Positions 42,462 to 53,853 of a stretch of 64,000 bases of DNA are shown piece by piece. The translations under genes were made by a program, and so were the position numbers. The stretch lies in assembly GCA_024180945.1 (NCBI GenBank), contig JAKSGN010000043.1, positions 2,542,001 through 2,606,000 of the forward strand, in the 5' to 3' direction. The notes below the pieces were generated by a model. That model was not told the DNA's origin, did not search any database, and saw only the letters and a program-made list of their open reading frames with translations. The DNA comes from Macrophomina tecta (Eukaryota > Ascomycota > Dothideomycetes > Botryosphaeriales > Botryosphaeriaceae). Position 1 is the stretch's first letter. Every line of letters starts with the position of its first letter.

Positions 42462-44500
42462 CGTGAAGAGAAAAGAAGGAGAGAGAGGGTCGGGAGAGCG
42501 GCGGAGGGCGGTTTAATAATATCTGGTTGAGGGAGTCAACTGCCTGGAGCGGTATGCTTGTGCTCAGGGTTTCTGGCACAGAATAATTCGCATCGACTGG
42601 GCGCCGGCGCCTCGCTAAACCGCAGCGGGCAACTCGAGCGGGCCGGATAACGCAGAGGCAACGCGACCAAGAGTCAGACTGCATTTTTGTGGGACATGGA
42701 GCGCCATCGTGCTCCCTGCACACCACCAGTCGCTGTAGCGCCCGCGGCTTGCAGCAGCGGTGCACTGCGAGAACTTTCTTCTGCCGTCGCTGATAAGCCT
42801 AGGCCTGAGGCAGCACCAATCCTTCACATGCTCTAGCCCGCGCGCGTGCAACCGCTCTATAGGCCCTTGATGTGATGGTGACGCCGTGTCTGTGACTGTG
42901 ATAGCGGATTTCTGGCCGGCTTGCTGCTGACCGGCCGTGGCTGGTCCGCGTCCAAGACAACGACGCAGCCTTTATCCGTCCTGGTTGGTGCTGCTGGCGG
43001 CTCTAGCCGGCCGTGGGGCGGGAATAGCGCTCCATATCGCTTCTAGAAGCCCGGCTGGCGCTCCAATCAACGGCCCAGGACGCTGTCTCGCAATTTTGGA
43101 GCCTTCTTCATGCATGGGAAAAGTTGCTCATTGACCGACGGCGGCGAACCTTGCAGCGTGGCGTGCTTCTCGCGGACCGCGCCCGTCCAGGCCGTCGCGG
43201 CCTCGCGGGTGCAGGCATGGCGACTAAATGGCTCAGGGCCCGTCTGCGTATAAATGGCTCCTGGAGTCCCGGGTGTCCCCACCGCGCGAAGGCGGAGCAA
43301 GGGACCTGAGACGGGCTTCTGGACAAATGGCGCCTCCTCCTGTCTCATACGACGGCCCAACGTGGACAGCCGGCACTGGGGCCGCGGGAAGGACGGGAGA
43401 CGGGTCTGCGGCGCTCAACAGCACACACCCTCTGACCGCCAGGGCATGGGAGGAGCTGGCACGACGGGAGTCAAATGGCCAAGGGTGGTGGACGATGCAA
43501 CGGCGTTGAGTAATTGCAATTACTCGTGGTGAGACAACGTCTTCTGACAGGTGTTCGATTGCGGGCTGCCCCTCTCTGTCCATCACAGTGCCAATCCCGG
43601 CCGGCGGCCCCGAACCCGCAGCCCACCCCCGCGAACTGTGGCGCATGGCCGTGGCTGGGCTGACTCCAGCCACGCCGCCAGTTTTACTTTCTCTCCAGTT
43701 CACCGCTCCACTCCACGCTCCACCGCCCGCAAGGCAGCAGTCGACGGTATCTCGACGTGTATCTCGCCGCTAATTGCCATGACTCTTCCACCGTATGCTT
43801 GCTGCGACCGCGCTTCGAGCGATCTATCGCGCGCGCCTGCAGTCGCTGATGTACTCAATCTCACCTGCAGCAGGTTGGCAGAAGCACGGCAGAGTACGGG
43901 GTTCGCTGCGGGGGTTGCCCTTGGTCTCTACGCGCATTGCTCCCCTCTCTGACGCGAATAGTGAAGACGTAGCATGTACCGTCGGTTGGTGCATCTCAGC
44001 TGCAGGAAGCGACAGCTGTCAGCGTAAGACGGGTGAAGCTCCGCTCTACTGCGTCATGCTCCTGCCTCTCGTAGGGGCTAAAATCAGCCTCATCCAACTC
44101 CAAAGCGGGTAGTCTCAGGCAACAAGCGCAGCCCGCTCACATCCACACGTTTCAATTGGCCGCTTACTAGGCCCGCGCAGCTCAGCCTCGTGTACTCTCC
44201 ACGATTGATGCTCGGACTAAGGCAGGCAGCAGTCACGGTGTCCTTGAAAGAGCAGGGGCGGTGGCCACTAGTTTTGCGTTTCCCGCTGATGAGTCCTTGC
44301 TGGCCAGGCAGTACTTCAGCACAAATAGCGACGAGTTCAGCACCGTCAGCTCTTCATCTTCTTGCAAGCGCCCTCACTCTTGTTCTCTTCTGCATTTTCG
44401 ACTAGCAGCTATTTTGCCCTTTCCTTTACCAACGCATCCATCACCTATCGATTTTTCAACCGCCCACCGATCAAGGCTAGGCAGTAGTCTTCATTCCACC
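42462..44500. other. Divergent intergenic region, APT1 (-) / AAA ATPase (+)
   Basis: Two kilobases that must carry both promoters. GC-rich, with many chance frames and no recognisable gene. The 5' UTR of the ATPase gene probably includes the pyrimidine-rich stretch at 44345-44460 just before its start. Confidence 0.4.
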
Positions 44501-46790
44501 ATGGCGCCTCACATGGATGAGACCACCCCATCCGAGGTGTCTGTCACGCAGAACCAGACAAACGGCATCAAAGAGACTCCTACCTGCTGCAGCTGCCACA
44601 AAGCAGCTGAGAAGGCAAGTGAGAAGGCAACCAACGGTGAAGACAATCCTCAGAATGGCGAGAAGACAGAGAACGGCGAAGAGAAGAAAGAGGATAAGAA
44701 GGATTCTAAGGCGGCCGAAACATTGGATCCTTCCCAAGTCGGCATGTCCTGTGGCCTCAAGAACCTGTATTCCGGAAAGGAAGACAAGAAGGGGCGTTTC
44801 CAGTGGCAGGAGACAGTTCCTGAGGACATCGGAAAGCCCGTCGAGAACGCCGAGACGGCAAAATGGGCTCTTCTCGTACGCAATGTCAAGGTCTATAACG
44901 ACCCACGGAAGGTCATGGAAATGCATTCCATTGTCATCCAGAGCCCGCTGTTGAAGAAGCTTCTTGAGCGCGTTTTGAAAGGCTACCCTGGTGTCACCCC
45001 CGGATTGAAGCGTCTTGAGTTCGACGGTCGCTTCCAGCCACTGATTCATCGCTGGGCGGAACTGAAGGCAGCAATCGACAAGCTGGATCCTAAGTCAGAG
45101 TCTGAGGATGAGCGTGTGACAAGAGAGCATGCCGTAGTCCTCTACGATCTCCTGCAGTCCGAGTTCAAGGAGACCATCGAGGTCTCCCAGGACATGAAAT
45201 CCAAGGGTGTCATGACTTATGAGCATCTTTGGACCCTGTTTCAACCTGGTGCCATCGTTTACTGCCGTAATGATGGCCAAGAGACCGCAGTGAAGCTCGT
45301 TGACACAAGATACGGACAGGATAGCTGCGAACGGCCTTGTTTCTGGCTCCGCGCCAAATACGTCGACTGGAACGGAACTTCTTTTGGTACTACCAGTATC
45401 AACATTAAGATTCTCGCCTACATAGGCACCAAGCCCATCCATCAGCTCGCAGGATACCCCATCGAATTTCACAACGATAACGAAGGTCTGCGCACGAGAT
45501 TGCTTGAGCGAGGAGCCAAGTTCGAGGCCCTTGCTGGCTCTCATTACAAGGCGTATCATGGCCTTGCGTGGAAGGAGGATAACTGGGGAAAGAAGCAGAA
45601 GTACAACATCAAGGGCCGCGTTGTGATCGACACCTACGGCTGGAACCGGTTTGAGCCTAACTTCGCTATCTACACCAACCCTCTGTCAGAGAAGGACACA
45701 ACCTCCAGCGGAATCCGCGACACTTCCAGGGATGACGAGGCCAATAACGATGATGACGACGGCGAGGTGTCATACGCAGGTTCAGAAGTTGATTTCGATG
45801 GCACGTTTGCGGACGGCGACTGCGTAGATGGCGGGGACGAGGAGGCCAAGCGCCCGCCGCTCACCGAAGAGCAGAAGCTTATCGCAAGCCCGCTTGTACG
45901 AGGCTACTCGCTCAAGTCAAAGCAATGGCTGAACATGTTCGTCAACAGCGTCAAGGAGATTGACTGGCAGTGCAATGCCTTTGAGTCACTAGTACTGCCT
46001 TCCAATCAGAAGGAGCTGATTCTTGGCTTCACCGAAACACAGAGGAAGTTCAAGACGTCATTTGACGATGTCATTGAAGGCAAGGGCAAGGGTATCATCC
46101 TGCTGCTCTGTGGCCCTCCGGGCGTTGGGAAGACGTTGACAGCGGAGTCTGTGGCAGAAGAGATGCGGGTTCCCCTATACATGATGTCTGCGGGAGACCT
46201 CGGTCTGGACCCCGGCTCGGTAGAGGAGAAGCTGTCGGACATCCTGGAGATGTGCACTAAGTGGAACGCGATATTACTATTAGACGAGGCTGATGTCTTT
46301 TTGGAGGAGAGGTCTCTGCATGAGCTGGAGCGGAATAAGCTCGTTACCATCTTCTTGCGCGTTCTGGAGTACTATGTAAGTATTGGTTTCTGCTCCCTCA
46401 TCTTGCAGTCGCTAACTCAGAGCTCAGGAGGGCATTATGTTCCTCACCACGAATCGCGTGCAGACTTTCGACGCTGCTTTCCAATCCCGGATCCATATCT
46501 CGCTCGAGTATCCCGAACTCAGCGCCGTTTCGAGGCGGACCGTATGGGAAAACTTCCTGAGGTCATCCCCTCAACCGCATAGCATTACCGACAGACAGCT
46601 AGATTCGCTGAGTCTCATGAGTATGAACGGACGGCAGATCAAGAACGTGCTGAAGACGGCCCAGCTGTTGGCAGCGCGCAGGGAGAGCCCTTTGGCGTAC
46701 GACCATGTTTTGACGGTGCTAGACGTCACACAGCATCTACATAACGCGACCCGTGAGACTGAGAGGACGAAATCTTCGATTTTCTGCTGA
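44501..46790 (+). CDS. Fungal AAA+ ATPase with N-terminal DUF7025-type region
   Basis: Two exons: 44501-46375 and 46428-46790, 745 aa, starting in an ideal context (CCACCATGG). After a charged, low-complexity N terminus with a Cys cluster (TCCSCHK) comes a region with FEGRF-like FDGRFQPLIHRW and MTYEHLWTLFQPGAIVYC, the pattern of the domain found in many filamentous-fungal AAA proteins. The single AAA module has Walker A GPPGVGKT, Walker B ILLLDEADVFLE, sensor-1 IMFLTTNR and an Arg-finger region FQSRIHISLEYPEL, then an alpha-helical lid with NGRQIKNVLKTAQLLA (sensor 2). An acidic insert (NNDDDDGEVSY) precedes the AAA part. The Bcs1-like order is absent, and substrate and location are unknown. 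The 52-nt intron falls between Walker B and sensor 1 with a CGCTAAC branch site. Confidence 0.88.
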
Positions 46791-47969
46791 GCGAGCACGT
46801 GGCATTTTAGAACTATTGATCATCAGGGGATTTTCTTCTCGCGCTGGGCTTCGTTTGATGAGCGAAGCATCGGCGGAGGTTTTATTTTTAGCGATCTCCT
46901 TTGACGTCAGGATTCGCGAGCGTCAGAAGTGAGATGGCATTGGGATATTCAGCATTCGGCTTCAGGGAAGAAAGGGAGAGAGCCTAGAGTTCACTTGCTT
47001 CGCCTCAGGATAGAGCCATTACAACCAGTGGCGATGATCATTGACTTATTAAGGAGGCGTAAAAGGGGTACGTCAAAATTCGCAGGAGTCTCGGCTAGGT
47101 AGCTGTAGGGAAAGAGAAAAAGAGTCACCTCTTCGCTACAGAGCACCGGACAGGAGCAGCACGTGCTTCATGGATGACTGCGGTGATGAGAAATGTTTCG
47201 AGATCCTCGGCTGTGCGGAGAATGCCTAATTTTACCGCGCGAAAAGACAAGACATCCCGCGCTTTGACGTACTGCAGCGAGCAAGCCAAGGAGCGCGCGG
47301 GGAGTGGGAGCAGTCGTGCGGAGGAAATTTGTCGCCTTTCGCATTGAACATGAGCCGGTCGTCAAATTTGCCGACTCGTGTTGGGTGGGAAAGTGCTGCT
47401 GGAAGTCACCGACGTATCTCCACCCCGTCGCGTGGCAGAAGTCAGTACCTGAGGTACAGTGCATGCTTCGGGCGGGAGCACACGCCCATGACGAAGAGAC
47501 GAGCTCGGCATGCTCGGAAGCGTGTGGAGATCGGCTCTGCGCTCAGCGGAAGCTTGGTAAATTAATGCGCGGCGGAGGAGAGTATTGGGCGTTTCGGAGA
47601 GCGGATTGGGTGAAAGTGGCCCTCGGGCCGGCCATTTTTTTTTTTTTTTCCCTCTCTTTCAGCTCGACATGGTCCACGGGAGGGGTTGGGAGGGAGGGGC
47701 ACCGGCAAACGGCAGCTAACCGAGATGCATTGGTTGGAGCGACATGACTTGCGGCGTTCCGCTGCTTGATACGCACGTCCGCTGGCCATGACAAGGGCTC
47801 TCTCCCGAGCAACCGGCAGAGCCCAGCGCCAGTGACGCACTGCTTGCCTGAGGAATGTTTGTGCGCAAGCGGCCCTGTTGGCCGGCGCCCGCCCATGCCG
47901 TTGTGTCGGAAACTCTCCGAAACCTTTTGTTGTGTGCGTGGCGGGCTTCTGGGGAAAACACGCACGATT

Positions 47970-47989
47970 GTCTGTCTGTCTGTCTGTCT
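47970..47989. repeat. (TCTG)n microsatellite
   Basis: Five head-to-tail TCTG units in the noncoding stretch upstream of tricalbin. Confidence 0.9.
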
Positions 47990-48265
47990 ACTGCGGCGCG
48001 ATGCGTTTACGCAAGCGGGACAGGCACGAGGCGGGGAGGTCCGTTCTGGAAGACTGCTCTCTCGGGCGCGTCGCGCAGTCGATCCACCCGCCTTGGGGAA
48101 GGGATGGACCGCTGTTGCTCCGGCGCGCATCACCGGTGGCTGTGCAGTGCTGGCTGGAGAGAGAGTTCAGCTGGCGAGCGACGGGGCGACGCCGCACAGA
48201 CGGGCGCTGCGAGCTAATCAGCGGTGTCGGGCGGCGGCGGTGGTGGAGCGGGCGTTGCGCGTTTG

Positions 48266-48325
48266 CGTGGCGTGGCGTGGCGTGGCGTGGTGTCGTGTGT
48301 GCTGCTGCTGCTGCTGCTGCTGCTG
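48266..48325. repeat. Compound (TGGCG)n ... (CTG)n repeat
   Basis: A TGGCG-type run of about five units is followed after about 10 bases by eight GCT/CTG units. Both are noncoding and lie about 600 bp upstream of the tricalbin start. Confidence 0.9.
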
Positions 48326-48914
48326 TTCTGCTGGTAGTGAGGCTGGGGACTGGCGACAGGCGCCAGGGGCCCTGGGCCGCAGAGCTCGGAGCGCGCGATC
48401 GGCGGGCAAGCTGCACGCAATGGGACACTCGGCGTCATTGATGCCACAGTGTACATTCCGAGGCAGCCAGCGCCGTTTGGACACGCGCGGGCGCGGTTTC
48501 AGCGGGCGCAGGTGTGGCAGCAGCTCAGCAGCTGCGCGGCAAGCAGCAAGGCCGGGCGGCAGCAGCAATCGCGCGGGGTGGTGCGCCTAGAAACTGGAAT
48601 ACCAGGGTCCAAGCTCGCTCTCCCGTCAGCCAAGGCCAGCAAGCCAACTTCCCATCGCCGACCACCTGCTAGTCCCGATCGCTCTGCCAGGAGTCGCTAC
48701 TCCATTTCCTTGACCCGTCCGCCAATTCTCCCCTCCCTCCCAGGCACAGGTACGCTCAAATAACCCCCTCCGCGCTGCGAGCCGGCCAGCCTGAGCCCGC
48801 CGCCGCTCCAGAGCTCTGCCATTGACGCCCACAGCTCGTCAACACCACGCCGCCGTCCCCGGACAGACCTCCGCTCGCTCGTTGTGCAACCCCCACTTGC
48901 GGGTACAGCCAGCC

Positions 48915-51900
48915 ATGGCCTCTAGACAGGAATCCGAGCTCAAGCAGCAGGGTGCCGTCGAGGCCGCGCGGGACCCCAACACCAACGTCTCGCCCGCAGA
49001 CGCCGAGCAGAAGGTCCTCGACGAGGCTCGCAGGGCCGGCGGGGCCGCCCTGGCCTTTAACCCCGACGCCTCGCCCCAAGAGAAGGCTGCCCAGGCGCGC
49101 TCCGTGAGTCTCCATCTCCGCATCGCCGTCGCAAATTGCCAATTGAGAGCCCCCTTTGCCCGACCCACCCGCGCGCCTGCACGGCATGCGTGGCCCGGCA
49201 CCGTAGATCCGTGTTTAGCCCAGCACTGACTGTCTCTCTCGGCAGCATCTTCCGCCAGGCTTCCACCACGAGCATAAACCCAAGGCCACAGCGCTCGCGA
49301 CCGATGCCGTAAGAGCCCCTCCTTCGCCATGGGCCTGCTGTCCCGCCACAAGACGACCATTCCGCTAATCCGCGTCCAGGACGATGGTTCCGCGCCCCAG
49401 TATGACCTCCCTCCACCCACCAAGTCTGGTGCCGTCGAACCGCCGCCTGCCTCTCCCACCGCCAAGTCGGATGGCACTGCCGTGACCGCCCCCGAAGACG
49501 ACGAGAAGCGGTGGGATCGTGTCGGTTGGGCGCCGCGCTTTGGCTTGCCGGGCTCCGAGGAAGAGGAGGACGAGACCACGCTACTGGATCATCAGACGCT
49601 GCTCGAGGGCAAGCTTGACGATAAGTTCTTTGGAGGTGAGGGTCCTTTCCCCGCGCCGTGGCCGTTCTCGTTCTAATTGGAGCTCCAGATTGGTACCACA
49701 ATGCCGGAATCATCATCTTTTCGTGCCTCAGCTCGTGGGTGGTCGCCGTCCTGGGCGGCGGCCTCGGTTGGATTTTCATCATCATGGCTTTCTGCGCTAC
49801 CTACTACCGCACCTCGATCCGCCGCGTGCGGAGGAACTTCAGGGATGACCTCAATCGCGAGATGGCCAAGGCCCGCTTGGAGACGGATACTGAGAGTCTG
49901 GAGTGGATCAACAGCTTCCTGGTGAAATTCTGGCCCATCTATGCCCCGGTGCTCTGCGAGACCATCGTCAATTCCGTTGACCAGGTTCTCTCGACTTCGT
50001 GTCCCAGCTTCTTGGACAGCCTGAGGATGAAGCTTTTCGTGCTCGGAACCAAGCCTCCGCGCATGGAGCATGTCAAGACTTACCCCAAGGCCCAGGATGA
50101 TATTGTGCTCATGGATTGGAAGTTCAGCTTCACGCCCAATGATGTCTCGGATCTCACGGCTCGCCAGATCAAGAATAAGCAGAATCCCAAGGTCGTTCTC
50201 GAGATTCGCCTTGGAAAGGGTGTGGTCAGCAAAGGCCTCGATGTCATTGTCGAGGATATGGCCTTCTCTGGAATAATGAGGCTGAAGGTGAAACTTCAGC
50301 TTCCCTTCCCCCACATCGAGAAGGTCGAGTTCTGTTTCCTTGAGCGTCCCACGATTGACTACGTCTGCAAGCCTCTCGGTGGTGACACTTTTGGCTTCGA
50401 TATCAACTTCATCCCCGGTTTGGAATCGTTCATTCAAGAACAGATTCACGCGAATCTTGGCCCTATGATGTACGCGCCCAATGTCTTCCCGATTGAAATC
50501 GCGAAGATGTTGGCTGGCAACCCTGTGGACCAGGCCATTGGCGTTCTTCAGATCACTTTCCACGGAGCGAAGGGCCTTAAGAACCCTGACAAGTTTTCTG
50601 GTACCCCCGACCCGTACGCAACTGTTTCCATCAACAACCGTGAAGTCCTTGGTCGCACGAAGACTGTGCATGAGAACGCCAACCCCCGCTGGAGTGAGAC
50701 CATTAACGTTGTAGTCAGCTCTCTCAAGGATACACTCACTCTGACTGTATTTGATTACAATGAAATCCGCAAGGACAAGGAACTCGGCATTGCCTCTTTT
50801 GCTCTCGAGCAGCTTGAAGAGAACGACGCCTATGAGAACCAGCATCTCGAGGTCTTGGCAAATGGTCGTCCTCGCGGCTACATCGAGGCTGACATCCGCT
50901 TCTTCCCGGTCCTCGAGGGTTACAAGAATGAAGATGGCACTGAGCTGCCTCCTCCTGAGTCATCTACTGGTATCGCGAAGTTCACGGTTGAGCAAGCCAA
51001 GGAACTTGACAGCAGCAAGAGCTTGATTGGTCAACTGAACCCGTACGCAGTACTCCTTCTCAATGGAAAAGAAGTCCACATCTCAAAGAAGCTGAAGCGC
51101 ACAAACAATCCCATCTGGCCTGACGCTACCAAGGAACTGCTCATTACGGACAGGAAGAAGGCAAAGCTGGGTCTCGTCATCAAGGATGACCGCGACCTGG
51201 CAGCGGATCCGATCATTGGAACCTATCAGATCAAGCTGACTGACATGCTCGACTTGATGGAAAAGGGCCAGGAATGGTACAACCTCGCAGGTGTCAAGTC
51301 TGGCCGCGCCAAGATGACTCTCCAGTGGAAGCCTGTCGCTCTCAAGGGCGCTCTCGGTGGCTCTGGTGGCTACATCAAGCCTGTTGGCGTTATGCGTCTT
51401 CATTTCCAGGGTGCTCGTGATCTACGCAACGTCGAAACCATGGGCAAGTCTGACCCGTATGTTCGTGTCTTGCTCTCCGGCATAGAAAAGGGTAGGACTG
51501 TCACATTCAAGAACAACCTCAACCCAGACTGGGATGAGGTCATCTATGTACCTGTTCATAGTTCCCGCGAAAGGCTTATTCTAGAGGTCATGGACGAAGA
51601 AAATGTCGGCAAAGATCGGTCTCTGGGTCATGTCGAACTTCCTGTGGCGGACTTCCTCAAGCAGAATGAGAGCGGCGAGTACGAGGTCATGGAGGATAAG
51701 ACTGTCCTTTCGCACGGTCTGCGAACTGGCCCTACGGCTCCACCCAAGGGAACTCTGCAGTACACGGCCTCGTTCTACCCCACTCTCAACGTTGTCGATC
51801 CCGAAGAGGAAGAGTCCGATAGCCAACGCAGCAGCATTGACACCAGGCGGAGCCTTGACTCAAGGCCAGGCCACACTCCCAAAAGCAGTACCAGTTCCGC

Positions 51901-53853
51901 CAAGCTTACTGAGCGGAATGAGAAGAGTGGTACTATCTCTTCTCTCAACCGCAGCAATACTAACGGCTCGGCAGACCTTGCTAAGAAGCTCGCCGAAGGC
52001 GAGCAGGAGCAGGTCGAGACTGTTGAGGAGAAGCCGGAGGTGCCCAAGATTAACCTAACTCCCGAGGAACTTAGTCAATACGGTAAGCTCTGCAGCCAAC
52101 ATAGTCATTCAATAGGAGTTCAAGCTAACGTTATCCGTAGAATCAGGTCTGCTTATTTTCAAGCTCATTGAGGGAGAATTCTCCGAGACGGACTGCTACC
52201 TGGAAGTGCTCATGGATGATCAAGTCTTCGCCAGCTACTCCAGTTCCAAGATCAGGTCGAAGCACACAGTTTTCAACGAAGGTATGCTTCTTGGCGCTTC
52301 TTGCCCTTTCGTGGAAACTGACATTTTTCAGTTGGTGACGCTATGATCCGTGAGCTGGACTTCTCGCGGATCACTCTTCGCATTATCGAACACCTCGACA
52401 AGAAGGGTGAAGGTGAAGAAGACCACGTTATCGCTAAGCTCCAGGGAGCTACTCTCGACACACTTCGCCGCTGCCTGGTAAGTTTTTCTTGAGGTCTAAG
52501 AACGTCGTTTTTAGTTCTAACCCAGAACAGTACACCCCCACGGTTCTCACTCTCCGCGATAAGCATGGTCAGGAAAACAAGATCACCGTGTCACTCAAGT
52601 ACCTGCCCGTCAAGATGCAACTTGACCCGTCGGAATCCTTCAACAACAGCGGTAACTTGCGCGTTGATGTGCTTGATGCTGCTGACCTTCCAGCTGCTGA
52701 CCGCAATGGCTATTCCGACCCCTACTGCAAGTTCGTTCTCAATGGCAAGGACGTCTACAAGACGGATAAGCAGAAGAAGACCTTGCACCCTGCGTGGAAC
52801 GAATTCTTTGAGGTCCCAGTCAGAAGTAGAACTGCGGCAGACTTCAGGGTCGATGTCTACGACTGGGACTTTGGCGACAAGGCTGACTTCCTTGGCAGCG
52901 CCGCTATCAATCTCAATGTTCTGGAACCATTCAAGCAACAAGAGGTTACTCTTGGCCTGAACGGCAAGAGTGGTGCTATCAGGTTGAAGATGTTGTTCAA
53001 GCCCGAGTTCGTGATGCGCTCGAGGCAAGGCTCGTCCACTTTCTCTGGTACATTTGCTGCTCCTGGAAAGGTCATTGGCGCGCCCGTCAAGGGAGTCGGC
53101 AAGGGAGCGGTCTTCGTCGGAGGCAACGTCATCAAGGGTGCCACCTTTGTTGGCGGAGGCGTTGGCAAGGCTCTTGGTTTCAGCAAGCGCCGGAAGAGCC
53201 GCGGAGCAAGTGCCGACAGTGATGACGAAGCACCCGCAGCGAACGATTCGAACGGCGATGCAGTTGGCAGTTCATCGCCTCCACAGATCAATATTGACAA
53301 TAGTGAGCCTCCCACCACACCTCACTCTCGCCACAAGTCCATGGGCGCCTCCTCCATCGCCTCCGGATTTGGTGCATCACCTGGAGGCGCGGAGTCTGGT
53401 GTCGCACAGATCGCCGTGTTGACCGCAATGGGTTTCCCGCCGTCGGCCAACGTTCGCGTCCACATTGCTATGCTTAACGGCAAGGGTCAAATGAAGGAGA
53501 TTCACAAGACCAAGGATATCAAGTCAGCCTCTGGTACAGTCGACTTCGATCCCAACCGTGAGACGGTCAAAGTCCAGTGCACGGCCGATACGCAGTTCAA
53601 GGTGACCGTCAAGAACCACAGCGTCTTCGGCTCTGATGACGAGCTTGGCGAGGCGGTTTTCTTCCTCGATGACCAGGGCAGCGGCGGCAACGAGAAACTG
53701 ATCAAGGCCGGCACCGGCTCCATCCTCGTTCGCTCTTCTTTCACGGCAAATGACCAGCAGAGCGGCAGCGGCAGCGGCAGCCCGAAGAGTGTCAGGACCA
53801 GGGGCATGTTCAGCTCCAGGAGGGAGAGGAGCGTCACGCCCAGTGGGCATTGA
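48915..53853 (+). CDS. Tricalbin: ER-plasma membrane tether with SMP and multiple C2 domains
   Basis: Seven exons: 48915-49103, 49246-49308, 49380-49635, 49689-52082, 52141-52281, 52332-52477 and 52531-53853, 1503 aa. A disordered N terminus leads to a membrane hairpin at ~174-208 (AGIIIFSCLSSWVVAVLGGG, LGWIFIIMAFCATYY). The SMP lipid-transfer domain follows (~230-435: SLEWINSFLVKFWPIYAPVL to FDINFIPGLESFIQEQI). Then come C2 domains: C2A (VLQITFHGAKGLKN, FDYNEIRKDKELG), C2B (AKFTVEQAKELDSSKSLIG), C2C (VMRLHFQGARDLRNVETMG, KSDPYVRV), a degenerate C2D (GLLIFKLIEGEFSETDCYLE) and C2E (LRVDVLDAADLPAADRNG, DPYCKF, YDWDFGDKADFLG). A glycine-rich segment and a possible sixth C2-like fold (VRVHIAMLNGKGQMKEIHK) complete it. 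Tricalbins, like animal extended synaptotagmins, tether cortical ER to plasma membrane and move lipids in a Ca-dependent way. Length fits yeast Tcb3 (about 1545 aa). Confidence 0.95.

Larger units (their letters stand above)
46791..48914. other. Intergenic, rich in simple repeats
   Basis: 2.1 kb between two plus-strand genes; it must hold the ATPase 3' UTR and the tricalbin promoter. Contents: T15 at 47635-47649, a (TCTG)n run at 47970-47989, a (TGGCG)n run at 48266-48290 and a (CTG)8 run at 48301-48325. Open frames over the repeats look spurious. Confidence 0.45.

Noticed and set aside
44261..44500. Upstream in-frame ATG for the AAA ATPase
   Set aside because: The ATG at 44501 sits in CCACCATGG, and the upstream residues look like translated 5' UTR.
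48001..48590. Long open frames over the TGGCG/CTG repeats
   Set aside because: Explained by simple repeats and high GC; open on several frames of both strands at once.
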